From: Planctomycetaceae bacterium
GTDB lineage: Bacteria > Planctomycetota > Planctomycetia > Planctomycetales > Planctomycetaceae
Reading direction: 5' to 3'
DNA length: 5,179 bases
Assembly (NCBI GenBank): GCA_016765335.1
Contig: JAESQE010000102.1
Location: 9,091-14,269 of the forward strand
The notes under the pieces were generated by a model. The model saw nothing but the letters and a program-made list of their open reading frames with translations. It was not told the origin of the DNA and did no database searches. Each line of letters begins with the position of its first letter. Positions within the stretch are counted from its first letter, which is position 1. Of the stretch, positions 1-5,179 are shown piece by piece. A program made the position numbers and the translations under genes.

Positions 1-303
1 GAGGAGTTTGGTCGTATCGCACACGACATCCCGGTCGAATTCACGACCATGCTCAAAAGGCTCAATCGAGAAGAGACAACAATTAAGCTGAAGCACACAG
101 GGTTGGATCACTTGATGACCGAACTGGATCGTTCCAGCAATCGCATTGTGATTGGTCTGGTCGTTTCAGCTTCGATTGTTGCATCCAGCCTGCTCGTGCG
201 AAGTGGATCAACCAACGAATGGTTCAGTATTCCCATTTACGTCATGTCCAGTTTTCTGGGCATCTGGTTAATCTATGGTATTTTCCGCTCGGGACGACTG
301 TGA
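1..303 (+). CDS. UbiB/AarF (ABC1) family kinase-like membrane protein, C-terminal fragment
   Basis: This is the last 100 residues of a gene whose start lies before the window. The frame is open from base 1, so the ATG at 49 is an internal methionine rather than the start. The visible part matches the C-terminal tail of the UbiB/AarF/ABC1 family. A segment with LKRLNRE and IKLKHTGLD leads into LDRSSNRIVIGL at about residues 42-52. Two hydrophobic membrane segments follow at about 50-66 and 76-95, and the protein ends in FRSGRL. The family's atypical kinase/ATPase domain would lie upstream and is not visible. Members support ubiquinone or other isoprenoid-lipid metabolism at the inner membrane, but the substrate of this one cannot be read from the tail. 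The esterase gene follows 67 bp downstream on the same strand and could be co-transcribed. The family call is fairly secure from the tail pattern, the exact subfamily is not. Confidence 0.8.
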   Translation, partial: EEFGRIAHDIPVEFTTMLKRLNREETTIKLKHTGLDHLMTELDRSSNRIVIGLVVSASIVASSLLVRSGSTNEWFSIPIYVMSSFLGIWLIYGIFRSGRL

Positions 304-370
304 TACCAGCGGAGTCTGCCTCTTTTTCATCCTTTAAAATTCTAGCTATTTTCTCTTTAAGAAATAAATA

Positions 371-1093
371 ATGCAAACTGAAATGATTGGTCCTTTGAAT
401 TGCCGGATTGTTGGTGATGTTCAACAGGCAAAGTTGAGTCTGATATTATGCCATGGATACGGTGCACCCGGTACCGATTTAGTTCCTATTGCTGATGAAC
501 TGATTTCGCTTGATAATAGCTTTGCCAAAGATGTCGTGTTTGTGTTTCCAGAAGCTCCGCACGATTTGGCTGACTTGGGAATGCCCGGCGGTCGCGCCTG
601 GTGGCCCATCAATATGCAGCGATTACAGGAAATGATGCAAACGAACGATTTCAAGGAATTGGCTGAATCCGAACCGCCGGGCATGGCAGATGCCCGAGGA
701 CAGTTCCAGGAATTTCTGACAGAGTATCAGGCGATTTCATCCAGTGATCTGAATAAGATTGTCTTGGGAGGATTTTCTCAAGGAGCCATGTTGACCACCG
801 ATGCCACGCTGCGAGCCGAGCAATCGCCAGCTGGATTATGTATTCTTTCTGGCACTCTGCTCTGCAAAAAACAGTGGCAGGAATTAGCTCCGAATCGAGC
901 AGGCTTGCCAGTGCTACAGGCACACGGCACGATCGACCCGGTTCTTCCATTTGCAGTGGCTGAAGACTTACGCGATTTACTGAAAGATGCGGGTCTGAAT
1001 GTAACCTTCCACGACTTTCCCGGAATGCACACTATTTCGTGGCAGGCATTGGAAATGATCGCCCAATTACTGAAGCAACTGGTTTCTCAATGA
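371..1093 (+). CDS. Alpha/beta hydrolase, phospholipase/carboxylesterase family (Abhydrolase_2-like esterase)
   Basis: A complete 240-residue serine hydrolase, close to the usual 210-240 residues of this family. The expected catalytic triad is visible: Ser136 in the nucleophile elbow GGFSQG (133-138), Asp189 in HGTIDPVLPF, and His220 in GMHTIS. The oxyanion loop HGYGAPGTDL lies at 28-37, and GGRAWWPI at 73-80 is typical of the bacterial branch. There is no signal peptide, so it is probably cytoplasmic. It likely hydrolyses carboxylic esters, possibly lysophospholipids or acylated small molecules, but the substrate cannot be told from sequence. Residues 82-115 form a more variable stretch that could act as a lid. 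The start at 371 is constrained by an in-frame TAA at 365-367. A second ATG four codons in (383) is possible but not needed. The leader is AT-rich with only a weak purine stretch (aagaaa) and no clear Shine-Dalgarno site. The protein ends in the convergent spacer facing DUF455. Confidence 0.88.
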   Translation: MQTEMIGPLNCRIVGDVQQAKLSLILCHGYGAPGTDLVPIADELISLDNSFAKDVVFVFPEAPHDLADLGMPGGRAWWPINMQRLQEMMQTNDFKELAESEPPGMADARGQFQEFLTEYQAISSSDLNKIVLGGFSQGAMLTTDATLRAEQSPAGLCILSGTLLCKKQWQELAPNRAGLPVLQAHGTIDPVLPFAVAEDLRDLLKDAGLNVTFHDFPGMHTISWQALEMIAQLLKQLVSQ

Positions 1094-1119
1094 GTTAGTT
1101 GAAACGCAAGGACGCGGCG

Positions 1120-1144
1120 ACACAGACAGGAATGTCTGTGCTCC
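1120..1144. repeat. Palindromic intergenic repeat, copy 1
   Basis: A perfect 8-bp inverted repeat (cacagaca / tgtctgtg, positions 1121-1128 and 1133-1140) encloses the 4-base spacer ggaa. It is followed by ctcc. As RNA on the + strand it would form an 8-bp hairpin closed by GGAA, a GNRA-type tetraloop. It sits in the convergent spacer between the esterase and DUF455 genes, 27 bp after the esterase stop codon. It matches the copy at 2030-2054 in 24 of 25 positions. It lacks a following T-run, so it is not a canonical intrinsic terminator, although a hairpin here could protect or end transcripts. From memory, similar palindromes are dispersed through planctomycete intergenic regions, but this was not checked. 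Confidence 0.85.
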
Positions 1145-1199
1145 CATCGATGCGAGCCTGCGATCCAATTGATTCGGGCCTGTGCTCCAACCGAGTGAG
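1134..1199. repeat. Three degenerate 22-bp tandem units derived from the palindrome's right arm
   Basis: Three consecutive 22-bp units begin at 1134, 1156 and 1178. The conserved part of each is its first 17 bases. Unit 3 starts gcctgtgctccaa, unit 2 starts gcctgcgatccaa, and unit 1 starts gtctgtgctccca. Over 17 bases, unit 1 matches unit 3 at 14 positions and unit 2 matches unit 3 at 13. The last five bases of each unit are poorly conserved. Unit 1 begins inside the right arm of the palindrome at 1121-1140, so the array looks like a serial duplication of that arm and its ctcc tail. The array ends one base before the DUF455 stop codon. With the palindrome it fills most of the 107-bp convergent spacer, leaving little room for other elements. 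Confidence 0.65.
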
Positions 1200-1200
1200 A

Positions 1201-2010
1201 TTAGTGGCGGTCGTCGGTTTCTTTGGAGTCGATGTAGGCTTCGATTTTGTTGATAAAATCGTCTGTCATACCAGCTTCTTCTCGGGCTTGGCGTTGAAAG
1301 ACTTCGCCACGAGCTTTGACCGGGCGAAGCGGCCAGTGCAAGTTTTCGAGCCAGGCGTCCCATTCTGATTGATCTGCCGGCTTCAGTTTTCGCAGCCATT
1401 CGACTCCAAATTTCACATGCCCGATTTCATCGTGGTAAATCACACGCATTAAAGCAGCACTGCGTTTGTCTCCCGCTTGTTCGAAAGCTTCTGCGAATTC
1501 TAAGGAAAGATCCAGATTGGCTCCTTCGAACACGAGCGGCAACCCAGCCATGTATTGCATGACGGTTTCAAACGACATTGCCTTTTTCCAGATGTAGCAA
1601 TTCACCGGAAGATCACCAAAATTAAGCCCCAGTTTCGCAGCTCGTTCAGCATGCATGCGTGTGTGGCGTTGTTCGTCAGCCATGATCGGAACCATGCCTG
1701 CCCGTAATTCAGCGGGGGCATCCGGGAACGCAAGCAACGTCCAGGCCATGACTTCGAGTGCTTGCAGTTCATGGTTTGCCATGATGTGATGCGCAATCGC
1801 CCTGCGTTCTGACTGCTGAAATGAAACAAACTTGGGCATCGCAGGGGCAGTACGTGGTTCGGCAAATTGCAAGTTGGCGGGCCGTGTCGGTTCGATGGGC
1901 CGTAATTCAGGGCCGGGTTGTAGATCTGTCATGTTTTCATCGGGAGAGATTAGTTTTTGTTCTAACTGATCCGACAGCAAAACACGCATCGCAAATTCGC
2001 GAATTTCCAT
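1201..2010 (-). CDS. DUF455 family protein, ferritin-like diiron carboxylate protein
   Basis: A 269-residue protein with the DUF455 pattern: REFAMRVLLSDQLEQKL near the N-terminus, then HHIMANHELQALEVMAW, FPDAPAELR and a C-terminal YHDEIGHVKFGVEWL. DUF455 belongs to the ferritin-like superfamily and resembles the MiaE tRNA hydroxylase fold. A full set of candidate diiron ligands is present in numbering from this start: Glu81, Glu113 with His116 (EQRH), Glu162, and Glu195 with His198 (EIGH). It is therefore probably a diiron oxygenase or oxidase, but no substrate is established. There is no signal peptide, so it is likely cytoplasmic. The start is taken as the ATG at 2010, where similarity begins (MEIREFA). 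A GTG at 2031 would add seven residues but lies at the edge of a repeat. Upstream, aggcctctc offers at best a weak ribosome site. It follows the permease by 60 bp on the same strand and may be the last gene of that transcript. Confidence 0.86.
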   Translation of the reverse strand: MEIREFAMRVLLSDQLEQKLISPDENMTDLQPGPELRPIEPTRPANLQFAEPRTAPAMPKFVSFQQSERRAIAHHIMANHELQALEVMAWTLLAFPDAPAELRAGMVPIMADEQRHTRMHAERAAKLGLNFGDLPVNCYIWKKAMSFETVMQYMAGLPLVFEGANLDLSLEFAEAFEQAGDKRSAALMRVIYHDEIGHVKFGVEWLRKLKPADQSEWDAWLENLHWPLRPVKARGEVFQRQAREEAGMTDDFINKIEAYIDSKETDDRH

Positions 2011-2029
2011 GAGAGGCCTATAGCAATGC

Positions 2030-2054
2030 ACACAGACAGGAATATCTGTGCTCC
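2030..2054. repeat. Palindromic intergenic repeat, copy 2
   Basis: This second copy of the repeat at 1120-1144 differs by one base (aatatctgtg instead of aatgtctgtg). The arms are 2031-2038 and 2043-2050 around ggaa, followed by the same ctcc. The single change breaks one pair if the + strand is read as RNA (C-A). In the minus-strand transcript the same position becomes a G-U wobble, so an 8-bp stem with loop UUCC is still possible. That strand is the one transcribed here, since the repeat lies between the permease stop (2071) and the DUF455 start (2010). A role as a processing or attenuation hairpin between these genes is possible but is inference. Confidence 0.82.
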
Positions 2055-2070
2055 TGGAGTTAGGTGAGGG

Positions 2071-3243
2071 TTAAATGAGTAATTGAAATAGTAGCGGTTT
2101 ACCAACTGATGCAGTTAACCAACTGAGCAGGATCGCCACGGGGACAGAAGCTGCAAACAGTAACAGGAAATCGAGTCCGATCAGTTGAACTCGAATCAAA
2201 CGTGATGCCCCCATCGCATGAAAAGTTTCCATCTCCGTTTTTCTCAATTGCAAAGACAATCCACCAAGCAATAACAGCAGAATCAGCATAACAATACCCA
2301 GTGCAAGCACAACGGTATCAATCACCTGACGAATATTGATGAGTAGTGAAATCAATTCCTGGATAACTTTTAATGGTTCAACAACCAGAAGATCGGTTCG
2401 ATTCTGGTGTCGACCTTCCCACAGAATCCCTTCGCGTTCTCCCAGCGGATAGATCAGAATTGCAGTCAGCGGAAATGTTGATTGATTGCCATGAAAATGA
2501 AAGGAACTCAAATTCTCATCCGTCACTTCCATGTAATTCAACACGTTCTTGCCAAAGGTGACTGCCTCTTCGTCTTGCTGAAGTATCTGCTCCTGGCTGG
2601 CTTGTAGTTGCCCTAAATGACCGTGAGCAATTCCATCCATTAGCCAGGCCGTTTTGATATCAACAAAGACAGCCTGGTCATCAGGCGAATCACTGGCAAC
2701 TAAAATTCCGGTGACTCGCATCTTCAATGGTAAATCGCCAACCGGATTCAAAAAACCTTTTGCATCGCTGAGTAGCTGGTCCCCCGGATGCAAATTTACC
2801 TGAGTAGCAACATTCTCGCCAAGTAAGCAATCTCCCAGGCGGCGAGGCATTGTGCCTGACTGCAAAGAAAGATTTCGCTTCGAGAAGTAATCCAGCGTCG
2901 TTCCAACAATGGGATAAGACTGAGCACTATGTTGCAGATGCAGCGGGATAGAATTCACGAGTTCAGACTGCGTGAATTCATCGTAAAACTTGTAGGGAAT
3001 AATTTGCTGTTCTTGATTGTGAAAATAAAGAGCAGTCAACGCCAGATCAACACGACTCCCAGGGCTACCCATAAGTAGAGGTGTAGATTCTGCCCTCGCG
3101 GAAAGCATCTGCTGTAAATCCGCCGTCATCCAGCGGGTTGCCAGTGGAATCGAAAAACCAATCCCCAGGCTCAAGACCAGAAGCAAACTACGCAGGCGAT
3201 GGAAACGAGCATGCTTCCATGCCAGGCGAAGTAGTCCATTCAT
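2071..3243 (-). CDS. ABC transporter permease, FtsX/MacB-like
   Basis: A 390-residue membrane protein with the layout of FtsX/MacB/LolC-type permeases. One N-terminal membrane segment (about 17-36) follows a basic stretch (KHARFHRLR). A large extracytoplasmic domain covers about 40-300, with segments PIVGTTLDYF (111-120), GDCLLGENVA (137-146), HPGDQLLSD (152-160) and AVFVDIKTAW (191-200). A membrane segment lies at about 307-332, the FtsX-like cytoplasmic signature RKTEMETFHAMGASR at 334-348, and a last membrane segment at about 356-377. MacB has a fourth segment and a further tail that are absent here. The protein may belong to a shorter planctomycete subfamily or may have lost its end. Such permeases work with a separate ATPase to move lipoproteins, peptides or drugs or to drive mechanical work in the envelope. 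No ATPase gene is in the window. The ATG at 3243 lies 3 bp after the DUF1552 stop with no strong ribosome site, which suggests translational coupling. Confidence 0.82.
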   Translation of the reverse strand: MNGLLRLAWKHARFHRLRSLLLVLSLGIGFSIPLATRWMTADLQQMLSARAESTPLLMGSPGSRVDLALTALYFHNQEQQIIPYKFYDEFTQSELVNSIPLHLQHSAQSYPIVGTTLDYFSKRNLSLQSGTMPRRLGDCLLGENVATQVNLHPGDQLLSDAKGFLNPVGDLPLKMRVTGILVASDSPDDQAVFVDIKTAWLMDGIAHGHLGQLQASQEQILQQDEEAVTFGKNVLNYMEVTDENLSSFHFHGNQSTFPLTAILIYPLGEREGILWEGRHQNRTDLLVVEPLKVIQELISLLINIRQVIDTVVLALGIVMLILLLLLGGLSLQLRKTEMETFHAMGASRLIRVQLIGLDFLLLFAASVPVAILLSWLTASVGKPLLFQLLI

Positions 3244-3246
3244 TGC

Positions 3247-4608
3247 TCAGGCAAGCCCATTCAGTTTACCGGTGCTGTCGCCGAATTCGCTAACGGGAGT
3301 CCCGATGTTATCCAGCAACGAAAGGAACAGATTTGCCATCGGGGTTTCTTCTTTCAGGTTAAGATGTCGCCCGGTCTTAATTTTTCCAGCTCCCCGACCA
3401 CCGATAACCAAAGGCAAATCGTGATGAAAGTGGCGATTAGCATCACTGATTCCGCTGCTGTAAACAATTGTGCAATTATCAAGCAGCGTTCCATCTCGCT
3501 CAGGGATAGATTTTAGTTTCTGAAGGAACCGAGAATATTCGGTGACAAGAAACTGATCGATCTTCTGGATGTCTGCCATCTTGGCTTCATCGTTGCGGTG
3601 ATGAGACATTTGGTGATGAGCTTCTTTGACATCCAAGTGACCATAACGACGGTTCGAGCCGGCATTTGCCAACATGAAAGTAGCAACACGTGTTGAGTCA
3701 GTCTGAAATGCTAAGGTGAGGATGTCGTACATCAACCGAATGTGTTCGGTAATGTCTGAGGGCACGCCATCAGGGAAATCAAACCCTGGAGGCAATTCAC
3801 GTTTTGTTGATTCCGAGCGACCAATGCGTTGTTCAATTTCTCGAACGCTGGTGAAGTACTCGTCCATTTTTCTGCTGTCAGTTTTCCCAAGACGCTTTTG
3901 CAGGTTATTGGCATCTTCAGAGACCAGGTCCAAAATACTGGAGCGATAAAAATCGCGATCTTGCCGCTGTTTCACATCTTGAACAGACATGCCGAACAAT
4001 CGCTCGAATGCAAGTTTTGGATTAATTTCTTTAGCCATCGGCTGAGTAGGACTGCGCCAGGAAACATTTGATTGATACGCACAGCTGTATCCAGAATCGC
4101 AAACACCAGCTTTACGACCAGCTTCGGTTCCCAGTTCCAAGGAGGGCAATGGCGTGAGATGTCCGATCTTTCCTGCTGCTACCTGATCGATCGAAATCCC
4201 CAGATGAATATCTGCACCACCTGTTTTTCTTGGCTGAGATGATGTCAAAAAAGCTCCGGAGCAACGAGCATGATCCCCTGCCCCATCGCCATTGGGACGG
4301 GCTTTGTCGTGAGCCAATCCGGAAATGATAAGACAATCGTCTTTAACTTTCGCCAGCGGCTGCAATGTTTTTGAGAGCTTGTAATCGTGTCCTTCGCCTT
4401 CGGGACGCCAGTCCGGCATAATTGCCCCGTTTGGGAAAAAGATGAATGCCAAGCGACTTGGAATGGCAGGTGCTGTTTCAGCAGCTGACAATAACGGGGC
4501 GGTCATTCCTTCGAGTAAAGGCAGACCCATCACAGCTCCCATGCCGTGCAGGAATGTTCGTCGGCCTAACGGGGAACGAGAGGTGATTTTGCGATATGTT
4601 TTTTTCAT
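3247..4608 (-). CDS. DUF1552 family protein, Tat-exported
   Basis: A complete 453-residue DUF1552 protein. The N-terminus is a twin-arginine signal: SPLGRRTFLHGMG with Arg16-Arg17, then a hydrophobic stretch (about 22-41) ending near SAAETA, where cleavage is plausible. Export folded through Tat suggests a cofactor or metal, though none is shown by sequence. Recognisable segments are FFPNGAIMPDW (57-67), GDHARCSGAFLT (111-122), VCDSGYSCAYQSNVSW (169-184, with Cys170 and Cys176), HHQMSHHRND (331-340), and SSGISDANRHFHHDLPLVIGG (384-404). The clustered His/Asp residues could bind a metal, which is inference. The architecture recalls the related DUF1501 and sulfatase-like families, but the function of DUF1552 is not established. 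In planctomycetes it usually follows a DUF1592/DUF1588/DUF1585 gene, as here, with a 2-bp gap. The ATG at 4608 has a good ribosome site inside the end of that upstream gene. Confidence 0.93.
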   Translation of the reverse strand: MKKTYRKITSRSPLGRRTFLHGMGAVMGLPLLEGMTAPLLSAAETAPAIPSRLAFIFFPNGAIMPDWRPEGEGHDYKLSKTLQPLAKVKDDCLIISGLAHDKARPNGDGAGDHARCSGAFLTSSQPRKTGGADIHLGISIDQVAAGKIGHLTPLPSLELGTEAGRKAGVCDSGYSCAYQSNVSWRSPTQPMAKEINPKLAFERLFGMSVQDVKQRQDRDFYRSSILDLVSEDANNLQKRLGKTDSRKMDEYFTSVREIEQRIGRSESTKRELPPGFDFPDGVPSDITEHIRLMYDILTLAFQTDSTRVATFMLANAGSNRRYGHLDVKEAHHQMSHHRNDEAKMADIQKIDQFLVTEYSRFLQKLKSIPERDGTLLDNCTIVYSSGISDANRHFHHDLPLVIGGRGAGKIKTGRHLNLKEETPMANLFLSLLDNIGTPVSEFGDSTGKLNGLA

Positions 4609-4610
4609 GG

Positions 4611-5179
4611 TTATTTTCCTTCTCCACGCCTTCTGCGAAATGGATCACTACGGACAATTTCCAAAATCACCCGCGAAAGGCGATAATCATCTTGACGAAC
4701 AGCAGCAATAATATCATCTATTGTACAACGATCATACCACATCAGTCCACGCCCGATTGCGTAAGTCAACATCTTTTCGCTTACGCAACGTGCAAAATCA
4801 TCTGGACGATTCTTAAGAATTTGTATCAATTCGACAGGCCCCTCGAAAGAGGAACCATCCGGTAAATCTCCACGGGCGTCAATTTCATGCTTGCCGTCTA
4901 ACTCTCTCCATCGTCCAATCGCATCGAAATTCTGTAAACCGAAGCCGATTCCGTCCATTAAAATGTGACAGGAACTACAAATGGGATCCTTCTGATGCAG
5001 TAGCAACTGTTCACGCAGGGAGAGGTCGGGATTCGCTTTTTGAGTCTCGTCCAATGATGGCACACTCGGCGGCGGTGGGGGCGGGGCTTGAGCCAGAATG
5101 TTTTCTAGAACCCATTCTCCCCGCTTCACCGGAGATGTGCGGTTTGGATAGGATGTCAGGGTCAAAACCCCCGCATGGG
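4611..5179 (-). CDS. DUF1588-DUF1585 (planctomycete cytochrome-type, PSD) protein, C-terminal fragment
   Basis: The last 188 residues of a larger protein whose start lies beyond the right edge. The frame stays open to base 5179, and the TTG at 5165 is an ordinary leucine codon (GVLTLTSYPNRTSPV), not a start. Counting from that leucine, the DUF1588 part has SYPNRTSPVKRGEWVLENIL (5-24), a proline-rich linker (PPPPPP at 28-33), and LREQLLLHQKDPICSSCH ending in a CxxCH motif at 63-67. It continues with MDGIGFGLQNFDAIGRWR. DUF1585 follows from about 104 (LPDGSSFEG) to SDPFRRRR near the end. CxxCH can attach heme c, and related proteins often carry a PSCyt domain upstream, so an exported redox protein is likely. 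Heme binding here is inferred. Full-length relatives are commonly 700-1000 residues with DUF1587 and DUF1592 upstream. It is the first visible gene of the operon with DUF1552. Confidence 0.92.
   Translation of the reverse strand, partial: HAGVLTLTSYPNRTSPVKRGEWVLENILAQAPPPPPPSVPSLDETQKANPDLSLREQLLLHQKDPICSSCHILMDGIGFGLQNFDAIGRWRELDGKHEIDARGDLPDGSSFEGPVELIQILKNRPDDFARCVSEKMLTYAIGRGLMWYDRCTIDDIIAAVRQDDYRLSRVILEIVRSDPFRRRRGEGK
4617..4625 (-). promoter_or_regulatory. Shine-Dalgarno site for the DUF1552 gene
   Basis: On the minus strand this reads ggagaagga, with the aagga core 8 bases before the ATG at 4608. It lies wholly inside the last codons of the upstream DUF1588/DUF1585 gene, whose TAA is 2 bp before the DUF1552 start. 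It is the strongest ribosome site seen in the window. It confirms the ATG at 4608 and points to coupled translation of the two proteins. Confidence 0.7.

Larger units (their letters stand above)
1201..5179 (-). other. Predicted leftward transcription unit: PSD protein, DUF1552, ABC permease, DUF455
   Basis: Four same-strand genes are separated by 2 bp, 3 bp and 60 bp. The first three are so close that a shared transcript is nearly certain. The 60-bp gap before DUF455 holds palindrome copy 2 and no convincing promoter, so DUF455 may be read from the same transcript or from its own weak start. The promoter of the unit must lie beyond the right edge. Confidence 0.65.

Noticed and set aside
304..370. 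AT-rich leader before the esterase as a promoter (taaaat at 335-340)
   Set aside because: A -10-like hexamer is expected by chance in such AT-rich sequence, and no -35 element at suitable spacing is convincing.
1082..1105. Possible terminator hairpin just after the esterase (gtttc at 1082-1086 with gaaac at 1101-1105)
   Set aside because: Only five pairs with a long loop and no following T-run. The palindrome at 1121-1140 is a much better hairpin candidate.
1099..1368. Rightward 89-codon open frame across the convergent spacer
   Set aside because: It runs through the palindrome and tandem array and then antisense to DUF455, has no domain pattern and no ribosome site, and is a by-product of the repeats.
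2011..2031. GTG at 2031 as the DUF455 start
   Set aside because: The added seven residues (VHCYRPL or MHCYRPL) do not look like family sequence and begin at the edge of the intergenic repeat. The ATG at 2010 is where the family pattern starts.
2012..2050. Promoter for DUF455 with a -10-like tatagg at 2019-2024 on the minus strand
   Set aside because: The last two bases of the -10 deviate and there is no recognisable -35 at 16-18 bp, so it is not better than chance.
1120..2054. The two palindromes as ends of an insertion sequence carrying DUF455
   Set aside because: They are in direct rather than inverted orientation, no transposase is present, no target-site duplication is visible, and DUF455 is not a mobility gene.
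4442..4865. Rightward open frames opposite the DUF1552/DUF1588 junction
   Set aside because: They lie antisense to two well-supported genes and show no family features.

Overview
The window most likely comes from a planctomycete (Planctomycetota). A DUF1588/DUF1585-type 'planctomycete cytochrome' protein followed directly by a Tat-exported DUF1552 protein is a signature gene pair of that phylum. The mostly poor Shine-Dalgarno sites, the moderate GC content and a palindromic intergenic repeat fit this too. Genus cannot be assigned from the sequence alone.

Layout: two genes run rightward on the left side. These are the C-terminal end of a UbiB/AarF (ABC1) kinase-like membrane protein (1-303, start outside the window) and a complete serine-hydrolase/esterase of the phospholipase/carboxylesterase family (371-1093). 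Four genes run leftward from the right edge. In transcription order they are: the C-terminal part of a DUF1588-DUF1585 protein with a CxxCH motif (4611 to the window edge), a complete DUF1552 protein with a twin-arginine signal (3247-4608), an FtsX/MacB-like ABC transporter permease (2071-3243), and a DUF455 ferritin-like diiron protein (1201-2010). The two gene sets converge on a 107-bp intergenic stretch.

The first three leftward genes are separated by only 2 and 3 bp, so they almost certainly share a transcript and are probably translationally coupled. The DUF1588/DUF1585 and DUF1552 proteins are a known recurrent pair of unknown function, probably acting outside the cytoplasm. The directly coupled ABC permease, with no ATPase gene in view, is the unusual member. 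DUF455 follows after 60 bp and may be read from the same transcript.

The two intergenic spaces around DUF455 each carry one copy of a near-identical 25-bp repeat built on an 8-bp perfect or near-perfect inverted repeat. The copy in the convergent spacer runs directly into three degenerate 22-bp tandem units that end at the DUF455 stop codon. This repeat structure is the main non-coding signal in the window. I see no tRNA, rRNA, CRISPR array, transposase or phage gene. The one novel-system candidate is the PSD/DUF1552/permease linkage, and it rests on gene context only.
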